From the NCBI GenBank assembly GCA_019752115.1, contig JAIEMN010000019.1:124001-188000 (forward strand): a DNA stretch of 64,000 nucleotides, in the 5' to 3' direction. Shown piece after piece: positions 57,061 through 64,000 of the stretch (its first letter is position 1; each line of letters opens with the position of its first letter). The notes under the pieces were generated by a model, which saw nothing but the letters and a program-made list of their open reading frames with translations, was not told where the DNA came from and did not search any database. Origin of the DNA: Gemmatimonadaceae bacterium (GTDB lineage: Bacteria > Gemmatimonadota > Gemmatimonadetes > Gemmatimonadales > Gemmatimonadaceae). The translations under genes and the position numbers were made by a program.

Positions 57061-57399
57061 ATGCAGATCGCCATCGACCAGCACGACCATGTCACGGTCG
57101 TCGCCGTGACCGGCAGTATTGACGCCCTGACCGCCGACACCCTCGTCACCGCCATGCGCGAGCAGCTCGAGTTGGGACGCACGCGCCTCATCGCCCACTT
57201 CGCCGGCGTGGAGTACACGAGTTCCGCCGGGCTGCGCGTCCTGCTCACCACGCTCAAGGACGCCCGCCAGCGAGGCGGCGACCTGCGACTCGCCGAAATT
57301 CGGCCGAACGTGAAGCAGGTGCTCGAGCTGTCGGGCTTCACCAGCATTCTCAAGTGCTTCGCCGACGTGCCGTCGGCGGTGGCGAGCTTCCCGGCGTGA
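57061..57399 (+). CDS. STAS-domain anti-sigma factor antagonist (SpoIIAA/RsbV-like)
   Basis: A 112-residue single-domain STAS protein. The core GSIDALTADTLVTAM and the conserved FAGVEYTSSAGLRVLLTTL are present; the serine in TSSAG is the residue normally phosphorylated by the HATPase partner. ATG 57061 follows the HATPase stop by two bases. In known partner switching the unphosphorylated STAS protein captures the kinase and frees its target. The patatin-like gene follows after seven bases. Confidence 0.85.
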   Translation: MQIAIDQHDHVTVVAVTGSIDALTADTLVTAMREQLELGRTRLIAHFAGVEYTSSAGLRVLLTTLKDARQRGGDLRLAEIRPNVKQVLELSGFTSILKCFADVPSAVASFPA

Positions 57400-57406
57400 G
57401 CCACCC

Positions 57407-58264
57407 GTGAGTCAGCCCGGCGTCGCGCTGGTGATCGGCTCAGGCGGTGTGAAGTGCGCCGCGTCGATCGGTCTGATGAAGTGCTTCCATGCCGAGGGCA
57501 TCCCCATCGAGCAGGTGGTGGGGTGCAGCGGCGGCGCCATCTACGCCGCCGCCATCGCGCTGGGCCATGATGCGGCCACCGTGCAGGCGCTCACGACGGA
57601 ATTGTGGACGCGCGAGGTCACCTCGCAACCCGACCGCCGGGCGCTGCTGAGCATGGTGTTCCCCAAGCTCTTCGGCTTCGACGGCCGCTTCGGCCTCAAG
57701 CAGGATCGCATCGTCAATGAACGGCTGGCCACGGCCTTCGGCGACGCGACCTTTGCCGACTGCAAGATCCCGCTGCACATCACCGCCACCGATTTCCGCA
57801 CCGGCGAGCAGGTCACGATTTCCGAGGGGCGCATTCGCGACGCCGTGCGAGCCAGTATCGCGATTCCCTTCGCCTTTGCGCCGTGGGAGATCGATGGCCG
57901 CCTGCTCGTTGACGGGTTCCTGTCGGATCCGCTGCCGGTGGGCGTCGCCATTCGGGAAGGGGGACACGTGATCGTGGCGATGGGCTTCGAAAGCCCTAAT
58001 CAGGAGCGGATCACGTCGGGCGGGCGCTTCGCGTTCCAGCTGAGCAGCATCATGACCAACAACCTGCTGCGTGCCTCCTTTGCCTTTCACGGCCTGGCGC
58101 ACCACAGCGAGGTCATCGCGGTCATTCCGCAGTTCTCCGAGCGGATTCGCCTGTTCGACACGGCCAAGATTCCGCTCCTCGTGCGCGAAGGCGAAGCGGC
58201 GATGCGCGAGCAGCTTCCGTATCTCCGCCGCTTGCTGGCGGCGGTTCCCGCCACCGGCGCGTAA
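57407..58264 (+). CDS. patatin-like phospholipase, copy 1
   Basis: A 285-residue patatin-fold lipid acyl hydrolase without signal peptide. Oxyanion-hole glycine run GSGGVKCAASIGLMK, nucleophile elbow GCSGGAIY (Ser41) and the catalytic Asp169 in LLVDGFLSD; the family usually has DGG or DGA here, so DGF is a small deviation. Start GTG 57407. The next gene is a close relative with the same motif spacing, so the pair arose by tandem duplication. Being in one operon with HATPase and STAS proteins suggests the lipase activity or partner is under phospho-control. Confidence 0.87.
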   Translation: MSQPGVALVIGSGGVKCAASIGLMKCFHAEGIPIEQVVGCSGGAIYAAAIALGHDAATVQALTTELWTREVTSQPDRRALLSMVFPKLFGFDGRFGLKQDRIVNERLATAFGDATFADCKIPLHITATDFRTGEQVTISEGRIRDAVRASIAIPFAFAPWEIDGRLLVDGFLSDPLPVGVAIREGGHVIVAMGFESPNQERITSGGRFAFQLSSIMTNNLLRASFAFHGLAHHSEVIAVIPQFSERIRLFDTAKIPLLVREGEAAMREQLPYLRRLLAAVPATGA

Positions 58265-58269
58265 TCCCT

Positions 58270-59184
58270 ATGGAACGGCGCGCCCGCATCGGCCTGGTGA
58301 TCGGCTCCGGCGGCATCAAGTGCGCCATGGCCATCGGCCTGCTCAAGGTGCTCGCGCGCGAAGGGATTCCGGTGGACGTCGCCGTGGGGTGCAGCGGCGG
58401 CTCGATCTACGCCGAGCTCTATGCCCTCGGCGACGATGTGGACGTGATGGAAGAGCAGTCGCAGTATCTCTGGCGCGACCTCTTCACCAAGCTCCACTAC
58501 CGCTCGATCGTGCGCACGGTGGCGCCGGCGCTCTTCGGCTATCACGAACAGGTCGGCATCATCGACGATCGTCGCGTCTGGAAGACGCTCGAAGCCGCCT
58601 TCGGCACCCGCACGTTCGCCGATTGCCGCTATCCGTTCTTCGTTGCGGCGACCGATTACCGGACCGGCGAGAAGGTGACCCTGAGTGAGGGGCGGCTGCT
58701 CGACGCCGTCCGCGCGAGTATCGCAATTCCGCTGCTGCTTCGCCCGTGGCCCGTGCAGGATCGACTGCTGGTGGACGGCGGTGCCTCGAACCCGCTGCCG
58801 GTGGACGTGGCGATCCGCGAAGGGTGCGATCTCATCCTGGCCATGGGCTTTGAAAGCCAGATGACCGCGGACGTTTCCAGCCTGACCGAAGCGGTGGGGC
58901 GTACCTCCACCATCGTCACCAATCACCTGCTCCGCGCCACCTTCGCGTTCTACAGCGCCGCGCATCACGCCGAAGTGCTCCCCATCGTGCCGCTGCTCGA
59001 TCGCGAGGTGGGGCTCACCGACTGGCAGGAGATTCCCTATCTCATCGCGCAGGGCGAGAAGGCGGCGTACGAGCATGTGCCGTACTTGCGACGGCTGCTC
59101 GAGTCGGAAGGGATCGAGCCGACCTTCGGGGGATCGACGCAGCATGCCATTCCGACGGATCTGCCGCGCATTCAGCCGGGGTGA
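58270..59184 (+). CDS. patatin-like phospholipase, copy 2
   Basis: A 304-residue patatin-like protein: GSGGIKCAMAIGLLK (oxyanion hole), GCSGGSIY (Ser42) and LLVDGGASN (Asp169). Length, motif spacing and surrounding residues (FADCRYPFFVAATDYRTGEKVTLSEGRLLDAVRASIAIP) are close to copy 1, so both are functional-looking paralogues; copy 2 has a longer C-terminal tail (about 25 residues) rich in Gly, Thr and Pro. Start ATG 58270 is five bases after copy 1's stop. Last gene of the operon. Confidence 0.88.
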   Translation: MERRARIGLVIGSGGIKCAMAIGLLKVLAREGIPVDVAVGCSGGSIYAELYALGDDVDVMEEQSQYLWRDLFTKLHYRSIVRTVAPALFGYHEQVGIIDDRRVWKTLEAAFGTRTFADCRYPFFVAATDYRTGEKVTLSEGRLLDAVRASIAIPLLLRPWPVQDRLLVDGGASNPLPVDVAIREGCDLILAMGFESQMTADVSSLTEAVGRTSTIVTNHLLRATFAFYSAAHHAEVLPIVPLLDREVGLTDWQEIPYLIAQGEKAAYEHVPYLRRLLESEGIEPTFGGSTQHAIPTDLPRIQPG

Positions 59185-59291
59185 GGTGGGCGCCTGCGGT
59201 TCTCGGTTCTTAGCCGCCTTTGCCGTAAGGTTTCCGCCCCCCCGCGCCATACAGAATGTCCGCCCTCCCCCGCTCTCGAATGGAGCCACCA

Positions 59292-60389
59292 ATGCGCCGC
59301 CTGTTCGTTTCGCTGCTCGCGCTGACCGTCGCCGCCCTGCCGGTGCGCGCGCAAACGCTTCGTGTTGCCGGCACGCCATCGCTGCGCCTCGGCGCCTCCG
59401 ACGAGCAGAGCGGCCTCTTCAACGCCATCGCCGGCGCCACGCGGTTGCCCACTGGGCAGATCGTGGTCGGCAACCGCGGCGACTACGCGCTGCTCGTGTT
59501 CGATGCGAAGGGCGCCCTCGTCAGGAAGGCCGCGCGCAAGGGCAAAGGCCCCGGGGAGATCGACTACCTGCTGTGGCTCAAGCGCTGCGGCACGCAGCTC
59601 TTTACCGGCGACATCGAAGCGAATCGCGTGCTCGTCTTCAACCCCGATTTCACAGTCGCGCGCAGCTTTCGCTTTGCCGACCAGACGTATCGCCTGGCGT
59701 GCAACGCCGCCGGGCAGTTCGTGCACATGGGGTGGGAGCCCAGCAGCGCCTTCAAGCAAGGCGTCTTTCGCGCCGACACGAAGTTCTGGATCACCGGTGC
59801 CAACGGCGACGCGGGGATCTCGCTGGGTATGCTACCGGGCTCCGAACGCTTCGGCACCACCACCGCCGACGGACGTCCCACGGGCACGGGGCCGCTGGTG
59901 CTGGGACGTGAGACGCGACTCGCGATCGGCAGTCAGGCCGCCTACGTCGCCACCGCCGACAGCCTGACGCTGCTGGCCTTCGCGCTCGATGGTGCGCGGC
60001 GACCCGCCCTGCGCGCGCCGTATGTGCCCGTGCCGAGCACCGAGGCCGACGTGGACGCCGAGGTCGAGCGGCAGGTCGCCGCCCTTGGCGAGGCCGCGCG
60101 CAAGCGCACGGCGGAGGGGCTGCGCGCGATGCCACGCCCCAAGACGCTCCCGGCCACGCGTGACGTACTGGTGGATGCCGCCGATCTGGTGTGGGTGCAG
60201 GCGTATCCCAGCGCGAAGCAGGCGATGGTCGCCTGGACGGTGTTCCGCCCGAACGGCACCGTGGCGGCGCGGCTTTCGCTGCCGACGGCACTCGAAGTGT
60301 TCGAGATCGGGCGCGACTATCTGCTGGGACAGGTGCTCAACGCCGACACGGGCGTGCCGGAGATTCACCTCTATACCGTCACGCGATAG
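59292..60389 (+). CDS. exported 6-bladed beta-propeller (NHL-like) protein
   Basis: A 365-residue protein with a signal peptide (LFVSLLALTVAALPVRAQ) and propeller-type repeats: ATRLPTGQIVVGNRGDYALLVFD, ARKGKGPGEIDYLLWL (the GxGPGE hallmark), LFTGDIEANRVLVF, LVLGRETRLAIGSQAA and VWVQAYPSAKQAMVAW. It is a paralogue in layout of the protein at 40065. ATG 59292 has GGAG seven bases upstream. Its last 19 bases overlap the 3' end of the convergent mpg gene. No catalytic motif; likely a ligand- or partner-binding periplasmic protein. Confidence 0.75.
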   Translation: MRRLFVSLLALTVAALPVRAQTLRVAGTPSLRLGASDEQSGLFNAIAGATRLPTGQIVVGNRGDYALLVFDAKGALVRKAARKGKGPGEIDYLLWLKRCGTQLFTGDIEANRVLVFNPDFTVARSFRFADQTYRLACNAAGQFVHMGWEPSSAFKQGVFRADTKFWITGANGDAGISLGMLPGSERFGTTTADGRPTGTGPLVLGRETRLAIGSQAAYVATADSLTLLAFALDGARRPALRAPYVPVPSTEADVDAEVERQVAALGEAARKRTAEGLRAMPRPKTLPATRDVLVDAADLVWVQAYPSAKQAMVAWTVFRPNGTVAARLSLPTALEVFEIGRDYLLGQVLNADTGVPEIHLYTVTR

Positions 60390-60946
60390 CGCAGCGGCCA
60401 GTCCACCGCCTTGGAGATGCCGATGCGCGGGCCGATGACCACGCGTGCATCGGGTACGGGCTCGCCAGCGCGGATCGACAGCGCGGACGCCCCGGTGAGG
60501 GGTGCGCCATCGAAGTCGCGCGTGATGCCAAGGGCCGCGCACACCTTGCCCGGCCCATTGCACAGCTCCGCTTCGCGTCGGGCCTTCGGGCGCCGCGCGC
60601 GCATGTGTTCGATCCCTTCGAGCGGCTCGAGCGCGCGGATGAGCACCGCACTGCCGTACCCCTCTTCGCGGGTGACGGCATTCACGCACCAGTGCATGCC
60701 GTAGATGAAGTACACGTAGGCCGTCCCCGGCGGGCCGAACATGTGCCACGTTCGGGCCGTCCGCCCCACGGCCGAATGCGAGGCGGGGTCATGCGGACCC
60801 AGGTAGGCCTCGGTCTCGATGATCCGCCCGCTGACGACGACGGGGCCGTCCTCCATGCGGAGAACGGCCCCGAGCAGGTCCCGGGCCACCCGGTCCGGCT
60901 CGCGATCGTAGAACGCGGCCGGCAGGGGGGCGCCGTACGTCGTCAC
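60371..60946 (-). CDS. 3-methyladenine DNA glycosylase, Mpg/AAG family
   Basis: A 191-residue enzyme of the methylpurine-DNA glycosylase family. Signature segments: RDLLGAVLR, GRIIETEAYLGPHDPASHS (general base Glu in ETEAY), AYVYFIYGMHWCVNAVT (DNA-intercalating Tyr/Met region), and ELCNGPGKVCAALGITRDFDG with the conserved GPGKL-type strand. It excises alkylated or deaminated purines such as 3-methyladenine and hypoxanthine. GTG 60946 overlaps the stop of the NYN-LOTUS gene (GTGA), so its translation depends on that of the upstream gene. Convergent with the propeller gene. Confidence 0.93.
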   Translation of the reverse strand: MTTYGAPLPAAFYDREPDRVARDLLGAVLRMEDGPVVVSGRIIETEAYLGPHDPASHSAVGRTARTWHMFGPPGTAYVYFIYGMHWCVNAVTREEGYGSAVLIRALEPLEGIEHMRARRPKARREAELCNGPGKVCAALGITRDFDGAPLTGASALSIRAGEPVPDARVVIGPRIGISKAVDWPLRYRVTV

Positions 60947-62880
60947 CGCTTCTTGGCCGCCTTCTTGGCTGGGGCCTTGGCGGCCTTCGCCGGGGCCTTG
61001 GCCGCCTTCTTGGCCGGCGCGGCAGGGGCAGCCTTGGCCGCCGGCTTCTCGGCCTTGGCCGGGGCCTTGGCGGCCTTCTTGGCGGGCGCCTTGGCCGGAG
61101 CCTTGGCCGCCTTCTTGGCCTTGGCCGGAGCCGCCGCCGGAGCCGGGGTCTCGGCGGCCGCCGGAGTCGCCGGAGCCACCGCCTGAGGCGCCGGGGCAGC
61201 CGGCGCGGCCGGAGCCGCCCCGTTGGTCGCCACCGGCTTCGCGGCGCCCACCACGCCCACCATCAGCAACTCCGGCGGCGGACCCGCCGGCTTGCCACGC
61301 CCACCGATCCCGCGGGCACCCATCCCACGCGGGGCGGCCGGCAGCAACGCCTGCGCCGCCTTCTTCTCGGCGGCCTGCTGCTCATCGACCGCCTTGAGCT
61401 GCTCCACGATGCTCGCCGCATCTGCCGCGCGCGCAACTTCCCAGTCGTGTCCACGACGACGCAAATCGATCATGTTCGCATCATGCGCGTCCTGCAGGAT
61501 GCGCTCGAACATGCGCGACGCGAGCGACTCGCTGTCGCGGCCGAGCAGATCGAACGCCTTCTGCCGCACGGCGCTGGCCGTAGTCGCGTCTTCACCCGTG
61601 ACCAGCGCTTCGACGGCGCGGCGCACGAGATCGAACGCGTCGTTGCGCGTCAGACGCTCGCCACTGCGGCCAATGTCATCGGCCAACGGCTTGATGCCTT
61701 CCGGCTCGAGCTTGAGCGGCACATCCACCGGCGGTGCCGCCGGCGTCCGCGCGAGCACGGGGATCTCGACGGTCTCGTCAAGCGCACCCTCCGCGCCCTC
61801 CGCGGGGGCCAGCGAAGCGTCGCCCCCCTCCGCGCCCTCCGCGCCCTCCGCGCCCTCCGCGCCCTCGGCGCGATCACGGAAGCGGTCGCGACCACGCCCG
61901 CGACGCCCACGGCGCCCACGCCGGTCGTCGCGATCGCGCTCCGCGCGGGCGGTCTCCGCAGGAGCCGCCCCCTCCGCGCCACCAACCGACGGCGCGGCGC
62001 CAGCCGCGCCTTCCTTCGCCTCCGCGACACTCGTCGGCGTGCCGTCCGGCACGTCGACCTCGAGCTGGCCGCTTTCGAGCTTCGTCACCTTGAGCAGGCC
62101 GCGCTGCTGCGCCTCCTGCACGAAGCGCGAGAACTTCGGATGGCCGAGGTTCTTTTCGTCGAACGACGCGTCGATCTCCTGCATCACCTGCTTCAGGCGA
62201 TCGGAGCGCATCACGTCGCCGTTGCGCTTCATGCGCGCCACCGACTCCGTCACGAGCTCCCACGGATCCCAGCGCGTGGTTTCGTCTTCGCCGTTCTTCA
62301 CGAGGCCGGCGAGCGCGTTGTACGAGTAGTACTCGTCGCAATTCATGACGAGCAGGTCGCTCGACGACTCGCGGATGCCGACGCCGATCACGTACTTGCC
62401 GTACTCCTTGAGCTTGATGACCATGCTCGAGAAGTCGGAGTCGCCCGAGAGGAGCACGAACGTGCCGATCTCGGGGCGCGTGAAGACGAGTTCGAGGGCG
62501 TCGATCGCGAGACGGATGTCCGTCGCGTTCTTCTTCGACGAGCCGTAGGCCGGCGCGAAGATGAGATCGATGGACGCTTCGGTGAGGGGGACGATGTACT
62601 GCGGATAGCGGCGCCAGTCGGCATAGGCGCGGCGCACCGCGACCTTGCCCTTCACGATGTCCGACGAGAGGAGGTTCTTCAGCTCCTCCTGCAGGTCGGA
62701 GCGGATGCCCATCGTGACGTTGTCGAAATCGATGAGCAGCGCGGCATTCGGCGCGTGCGCCGGCGGCGCGACATTCGGCTGGGACACCGGCACCATCGGC
62801 TGCGCCGAGGGGCCACGGTGAAACGGGGCCACGGAACGGGCCGGCGACGAACCGCCTGACCGGGACTGATGACTTCTCAT
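60943..62880 (-). CDS. NYN-domain nuclease-like protein with two LOTUS (OST-HTH) domains and an H1-like tail
   Basis: A 645-residue protein. N-terminal low-complexity region, then a LabA/DUF88-type NYN domain (about 45-190): ALLIDFDNVT, ATDIRLAIDALEL and LLSGDSDFSSMV carry the acidic residues of the active site. First LOTUS domain about 200-280 (SDRLKQVMQEIDASFDEKNLGHPKFSRFVQEA), then an arginine-glycine-rich stretch (RRGRRGRRGRGR), five EGA repeats, a second LOTUS domain (about 435-505), and a C-terminal tail of AKKAAKAPAK units. NYN-LOTUS proteins are RNA-binding or RNA-cleaving; the lysine tail suggests nucleic-acid coating. ATG 62880 is used because upstream residues in the frame look like shadow. 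Coupled to mpg by GTGA. Confidence 0.82.
   Translation of the reverse strand: MRSHQSRSGGSSPARSVAPFHRGPSAQPMVPVSQPNVAPPAHAPNAALLIDFDNVTMGIRSDLQEELKNLLSSDIVKGKVAVRRAYADWRRYPQYIVPLTEASIDLIFAPAYGSSKKNATDIRLAIDALELVFTRPEIGTFVLLSGDSDFSSMVIKLKEYGKYVIGVGIRESSSDLLVMNCDEYYSYNALAGLVKNGEDETTRWDPWELVTESVARMKRNGDVMRSDRLKQVMQEIDASFDEKNLGHPKFSRFVQEAQQRGLLKVTKLESGQLEVDVPDGTPTSVAEAKEGAAGAAPSVGGAEGAAPAETARAERDRDDRRGRRGRRGRGRDRFRDRAEGAEGAEGAEGAEGGDASLAPAEGAEGALDETVEIPVLARTPAAPPVDVPLKLEPEGIKPLADDIGRSGERLTRNDAFDLVRRAVEALVTGEDATTASAVRQKAFDLLGRDSESLASRMFERILQDAHDANMIDLRRRGHDWEVARAADAASIVEQLKAVDEQQAAEKKAAQALLPAAPRGMGARGIGGRGKPAGPPPELLMVGVVGAAKPVATNGAAPAAPAAPAPQAVAPATPAAAETPAPAAAPAKAKKAAKAPAKAPAKKAAKAPAKAEKPAAKAAPAAPAKKAAKAPAKAAKAPAKKAAKKR
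61826..61870. repeat. five tandem 9-bp repeats inside the NYN-LOTUS gene
   Basis: Five copies of CCCTCCGCG on the plus strand (last copy one base different), encoding EGA tripeptides. A shorter set of related units lies at 61786-61805. Confidence 0.85.
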
Positions 62881-62942
62881 GAGGTACTGACCTGAAAACG
62901 AATCGGGGTGATCGAGCGCGCGCGCGTCAGACGCCCCTGGCC

Positions 62943-64000
62943 TCAAGCCAGGACGTGCAGCGTGTTCGCACTCAGCGCGATCGCGCGCGCGAGCTCTCGC
63001 CGCCTCACCTTGCCGCTCCCCGTCATGGGGAACGCATCGAAGAAGCGCACGAGGTCGGGAACCTTGTCGGCCGTCATCGTGTCCCGCGCGAATCGCTTGA
63101 TATCGTCGCCGGTGATGACAGCGCCCTCCACCGCCACGATGCACGCGCACACCAGCTCCCCCAACACATCGTGGGGGACGCCGATGACGCACACATCGTC
63201 CACTGCCGGGTGCGCCCGCAGGCGGTCTTCGAGCTCGCGCGGGTAGAGCTGGATGCCCCCGCGGGAGATCGTTTCCTGCCGACGACCCAGAATCCTCACG
63301 GTGCCGTCCTCGTCGATGATCCCAAGATCACCCGTGAGGAAGAACCCGTCCGACGTGTGGACCTTGGCGGTCTCCGTCGGCATGCGGAGGTAGCCCCGCA
63401 TGAGGTTGGACCCGCGCACGGCGATTTCGCCGACCGCTTCGGGTCCGTGCAACTGCCCCGTCATGAGATCCGCCGCCATCACTTCGACGCCCGGGAGCGG
63501 ACCGCCCACCGTTTCGCGACGCACCGCGTCGGAATCGGTCGGGCGCGTGATCGTGACCACGGCGCCGGTTTCGGTGAGGCCATACGCCACCAGCACGTCG
63601 CACCAGCGACGCACCTTGCGGACGAGCGCCTCGGCCACTGAGCTGCCAGCCATCAGGCCGGTGCGCAGCGACGTGAGACGCGACGGGTCGAACGCCTCCT
63701 CGCGCATGAGGAGGTGGTACTGCGTGGGCACGCCATGGAGCACCGTGACCCGCTCGGCGGCCATGAGCGCGAGCGCGCCGGCCGGATCGAAGGCAGGTTG
63801 CAGTACCAGCGCCGCGCCGGTCGCCATCGCCCCCAGCATCGCGCTGAAGCCAAAGGCCGCCGAAAACGGCACCGCCGTCAGAACGCGATCCTCGGAGCTG
63901 AGCCCCAGGACCGTGGCCGTTCGGACGGCGTTTTCCACCAGCGCACGATGCGAGAGCTGCACCCCTTTGGGTTTGCCCATCGTGCCCGATGTGTAGACGA
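62943..64000 (-). CDS. acyl-CoA synthetase (AMP-forming), 5' end outside window
   Basis: The frame runs off the right edge; the in-window ATG at 63980 is internal. The last complete motif at the edge, [12 protein letters not shown], is the P-loop of the adenylate-forming superfamily, followed by the [14 protein letters not shown] region, [41 protein letters not shown] (the GD and hinge segments) and a C-terminal swivel domain ending in KVRRRELAR, where the catalytic lysine of the family normally lies in GK[VIL].R. It makes acyl-CoA from a carboxylic acid, ATP and CoA; substrate unknown. Upstream of the NYN-LOTUS gene by 62 bases. Confidence 0.9.
   Translation of the reverse strand, partial: VYTSGTMGKPKGVQLSHRALVENAVRTATVLGLSSEDRVLTAVPFSAAFGFSAMLGAMATGAALVLQPAFDPAGALALMAAERVTVLHGVPTQYHLLMREEAFDPSRLTSLRTGLMAGSSVAEALVRKVRRWCDVLVAYGLTETGAVVTITRPTDSDAVRRETVGGPLPGVEVMAADLMTGQLHGPEAVGEIAVRGSNLMRGYLRMPTETAKVHTSDGFFLTGDLGIIDEDGTVRILGRRQETISRGGIQLYPRELEDRLRAHPAVDDVCVIGVPHDVLGELVCACIVAVEGAVITGDDIKRFARDTMTADKVPDLVRFFDAFPMTGSGKVRRRELARAIALSANTLHVLA

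Noticed and set aside
1-64000. CRISPR arrays, prophage or IS elements
   Set aside because: Tandem repeats at 7153, 27971, 37285 and 61826 are contiguous without spacers; no transposase, integrase or phage structural genes seen.

Overview
The window is a high-GC bacterial chromosome segment, densely coded on both strands with short gaps and many 1-4 base stop/start overlaps. I infer a member of the Gemmatimonadota or a near relative. The grounds are the GC-rich codon use, an Oar-like TonB receptor with a carboxypeptidase-regulatory-like domain, many secreted peptidases (an S9 peptidase, a large HEIGH metalloprotease, DUF1343 enzymes), multihaem cytochromes, a family B DNA polymerase and lysine-rich histone-H1-like tails. 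No ribosomal RNA or other decisive marker is present, so the phylum is an inference. I see no prophage, IS element or CRISPR array.

Layout. 1-12.4 kb: end of a DAACS symporter, a family B DNA polymerase, two exported Tat enzymes (class V aminotransferase fold, PhoD-like phosphatase), a large secreted metalloprotease and two divergent DUF1343 exo-muramidase-like genes. 12.5-16.9 kb: TonB receptor and a class III aminotransferase. 16.9-20.2 kb: a four-gene redox operon (dicluster ferredoxin, FAD reductase, di-haem membrane cytochrome b, nonahaem cytochrome c). 20.3-30.5 kb: secreted hydrolases (cyanophycinase-like, exported FAH-fold protein, serine hydrolase, PEBP, DUF1028, S9 peptidase, Ig-like lipoprotein with HExxH). 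30.6-41.1 kb: a small membrane protein, a hydroxyisobutyrate-dehydrogenase-like enzyme, a cytochrome c lipoprotein, a tripartite-type RND efflux cluster with two permeases split by a toxin-antitoxin remnant, and a beta-propeller protein. 41.1-44.2 kb: a TPR protein, a 48-residue lipoprotein and an AraC-type regulator, with one composite operator present in two copies, followed by a HigBA remnant. 44.3-52.4 kb: tRNA-Arg(CCG), rho, ruvX, mltG, two glycosyltransferases, an RlmI-like methyltransferase, mutM and a methyltransferase-like protein. 52.6-56.1 kb: a 58-residue protein, an H1-like protein, and the tdh-kbl threonine degradation operon. 56.2-59.2 kb: a compact five-gene operon joining partner-switch signalling proteins to two patatin-like phospholipases. 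59.3-64 kb: a beta-propeller protein, Mpg glycosylase, an NYN-LOTUS-H1 fusion and the 3' part of an acyl-CoA synthetase.

The strongest candidates for something undescribed are the partner-switch/patatin operon (56.26-59.18 kb), where a DHp-like protein without its histidine precedes a separate HATPase, a STAS protein and two tandem lipases; the ferredoxin-to-nonahaem electron conduit; the AraC gene sharing a 33-bp composite operator with a distant propeller gene; and the NYN-LOTUS nuclease-like protein with an H1-like tail, translationally coupled to a DNA glycosylase. Recurrent themes are long, mutually unrelated imperfect hairpins directly after stop codons, antitoxin genes whose toxin partners are truncated, and ATG starts placed 5-6 bases after a TANNNT box (possible leaderless mRNAs).
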